DNA of 64,000 bases, from assembly GCF_021369635.1 (NCBI RefSeq), contig NZ_JAJNBZ010000026.1, positions 17,677 through 81,676 on the forward strand, given 5' to 3'. The stretch's first letter is position 1. Each line of letters starts with the position of its first letter. The notes beneath the pieces were generated by a model, which searched no databases, was not told where the DNA came from, and saw only the letters and a list, made by a program, of their open reading frames with translations. Shown in pieces: positions 63,148 to 64,000 of the stretch. The position numbers and the translations under genes were made by a program. Origin of the DNA: Paenibacillus profundus. Its GTDB lineage: Bacteria; Bacillota; Bacilli; Paenibacillales; Paenibacillaceae.

Positions 63148-63173
63148 GAGTACCTATATGGTACTCTTTTTTT
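63148..63173 (+). terminator. Terminator of the receptor-peptide unit
   Basis: GAGTACC-TATAT-GGTACTC then TTTTTTT, starting at the base after the peptide stop. Confidence 0.92.
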
Positions 63174-63247
63174 GTTACTATTCCCTTCGTTTCCTGTAAT
63201 TCTATTTAATGGGATTTCTACGACTCATAATATAATAATCGTAAAGA

Positions 63248-63532
63248 GTGGGTGCCCACCATTTAAGCTGTTATAAAATACGAAAGGGTGTTCCAACAAT
63301 AGAACCATTTTATTTTTGCTATGTAAAACATGATTATTTACTTGAAAGAATCGAAAGTATCCGACACCAATTAATAAAAAAAGCCAATGAAAAAAAAAGC
63401 TTTACAGACGTAACTGTTGTTAGATTGAGCCAAGAGCTAGACATGTATCTTTTTGAGTTTCAGAGAAGGAGTGAGGCAAAGTACAAAAAGATAATTTTTA
63501 AGAAATCAAGTGAAAATTTTATGAATCTATGA
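63248..63532 (+). CDS. Spo0E-like aspartyl-phosphate phosphatase
   Basis: About 60-94 residues. The Spo0E family pattern is clear: LLERIESIRHQLIKKANEKK, then VVRLSQELDMYLFEFQRR with the signature SQELD. Spo0E proteins dephosphorylate Spo0A-P and delay sporulation. The start is uncertain: GTG 63248 gives 94 residues, but no ATG is in frame, and AAAGGGTG at 63284-63291 suggests a start near 63299 (codon ATA). It lies about 100 bases after the peptide gene terminator. Confidence 0.78.
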   Translation: MGAHHLSCYKIRKGVPTIEPFYFCYVKHDYLLERIESIRHQLIKKANEKKSFTDVTVVRLSQELDMYLFEFQRRSEAKYKKIIFKKSSENFMNL

Positions 63533-63711
63533 TCTGCTAAATATAACCAGATATGGTAGGGGAACGCTAGGAAAGATACCCTTCATATCATCAATAGAAA
63601 GATAGTGTATCATGCATTACATATTAATGGTTTCCTCCGCATAAAGACGTGATGCAAAGTCTGCTTTCAATTTTGAGGAGTATCTTCCCTAAACAATTTC
63701 AAGGAGGAGAT

Positions 63712-63913
63712 TTGTTAGAGAAGATGATTGATTGCATCATTATTAAGTGTAAGTATGGCGTTTGCAGCATTCACACCAATGGCTTTTGCTGCATCAGAAC
63801 CAGAACCAGCACAAGAGGAGTTAAATCAAGGACACACAATTGAAATTGGGAAAGATGAATTTTCAACGAAAGTATTAAATGCAATTCCAACCATGAATAA
63901 TTACAGAAATTAG
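63712..63913 (+). pseudogene. Small secreted protein with frameshift in the signal peptide
   Basis: AAGGAGG at 63701-63707 is well placed for TTG 63712, which reads LLEKMI and then runs off frame. From 63731 the +1 frame gives IASLLSVSMAFAAFTPMAFA, a typical signal peptide, and a mature part ASEPEPAQEELNQGHTIEIG, KDEFSTKVLNAIPTMNNYRN. One extra base at about 63730 (ATT-G-ATT) explains the break. I do not recognise the mature protein; it could also be shortened at its C-terminus. Confidence 0.55.
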
Positions 63914-64000
63914 CTAAGAAAGCCCTTGCCTTTAGGCTTGGGATGAATTGTCCTACAGTTTTCCATGTTTTTGTTGCAGTCTTGTATTTAAACTAATACA

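Overview
The window looks like a chromosomal segment of a spore-forming Firmicute, most probably Paenibacillus. The evidence is a SleB/CwlJ-type cortex hydrolase, a Spo0E-like phosphatase, remnants of a gerA-type germination operon, AGGAGG-type ribosome binding sites with frequent GTG/TTG starts, tandem glycine and M-box riboswitches of Bacillales type, LexA boxes of the GAAC-N4-GTTC class, and an AloR-like (AimR-related) regulator followed by a short secreted peptide. The genus is inferred; nothing in the window proves it. No tRNA, rRNA, CRISPR array or intact insertion sequence was recognised.

Layout. 1-8.5 kb: the 5' end of an aldehyde dehydrogenase, a SleB-like hydrolase, two decayed genes (SRPBCC, GNAT), tldD-tldE, a small membrane protein, an IS1595-like transposase-type gene behind a promoter with a LexA operator, and a TrpR-like yerC. 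8.7-16.5 kb: a compact tyrosine/homogentisate degradation operon (hppD, flavin-reductase-like gene, fumarylacetoacetase, hmgA, scoAB, aminotransferase, thiolase) predicted to take tyrosine to fumarate and acetyl-CoA. 16.7-31.5 kb: a mixed accessory stretch with a metallophosphoesterase, alpha/beta hydrolase, MFS exporter, divergent LysR/aroC, an unrecognised HExxxH protein, a TetR regulator whose palindrome also lies before a DUF418-type membrane protein, an aldo/keto reductase, and a glycine-riboswitch-controlled AGCS symporter. 31.6-34.5 kb: a Fur-box-flanked siderophore regulator (Btr type) and binding lipoprotein.

35-46.8 kb: a LodA/LodB-type quinone-cofactor oxidase pair followed by an M36 (fungalysin) protease, then an alkylation-damage locus (alkA divergent from adaA-ogt-2OG/Fe oxygenase-radical SAM), a DinB/ClbS-like protein, and two envelope proteins, one with a 3D-like fold. 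46.9-51.6 kb: germination-gene remnants, a frameshifted CD3324-family gene, a GNAT enzyme, a large secreted serine hydrolase, and an M-box Mg2+ riboswitch that now leads only into a broken reading frame. 51.7-57.6 kb: a two-component system, a lipoprotein, two SEDS proteins (FtsW/RodA type) and a PAP2 phosphatase, which together look like an envelope-synthesis locus. 57.7-61.3 kb: a DJ-1/PfpI protein divergent from a LysR regulator, then a KhtT/KhtU potassium-proton antiporter pair. 61.7-64 kb: the AloR-like receptor with its candidate peptide, a Spo0E-like protein and a frameshifted small secreted protein.

A recurring theme is decay: at least eight gene fragments or single-lesion pseudogenes sit between intact operons, several joined by clean internal deletions. 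The strongest candidates for new biology are the receptor-peptide pair at 61.7-63.1 kb, the LexA-controlled transposase-like gene at 6.5-7.5 kb, the LodAB plus M36 cluster, the orphan M-box, and the extended ada operon.
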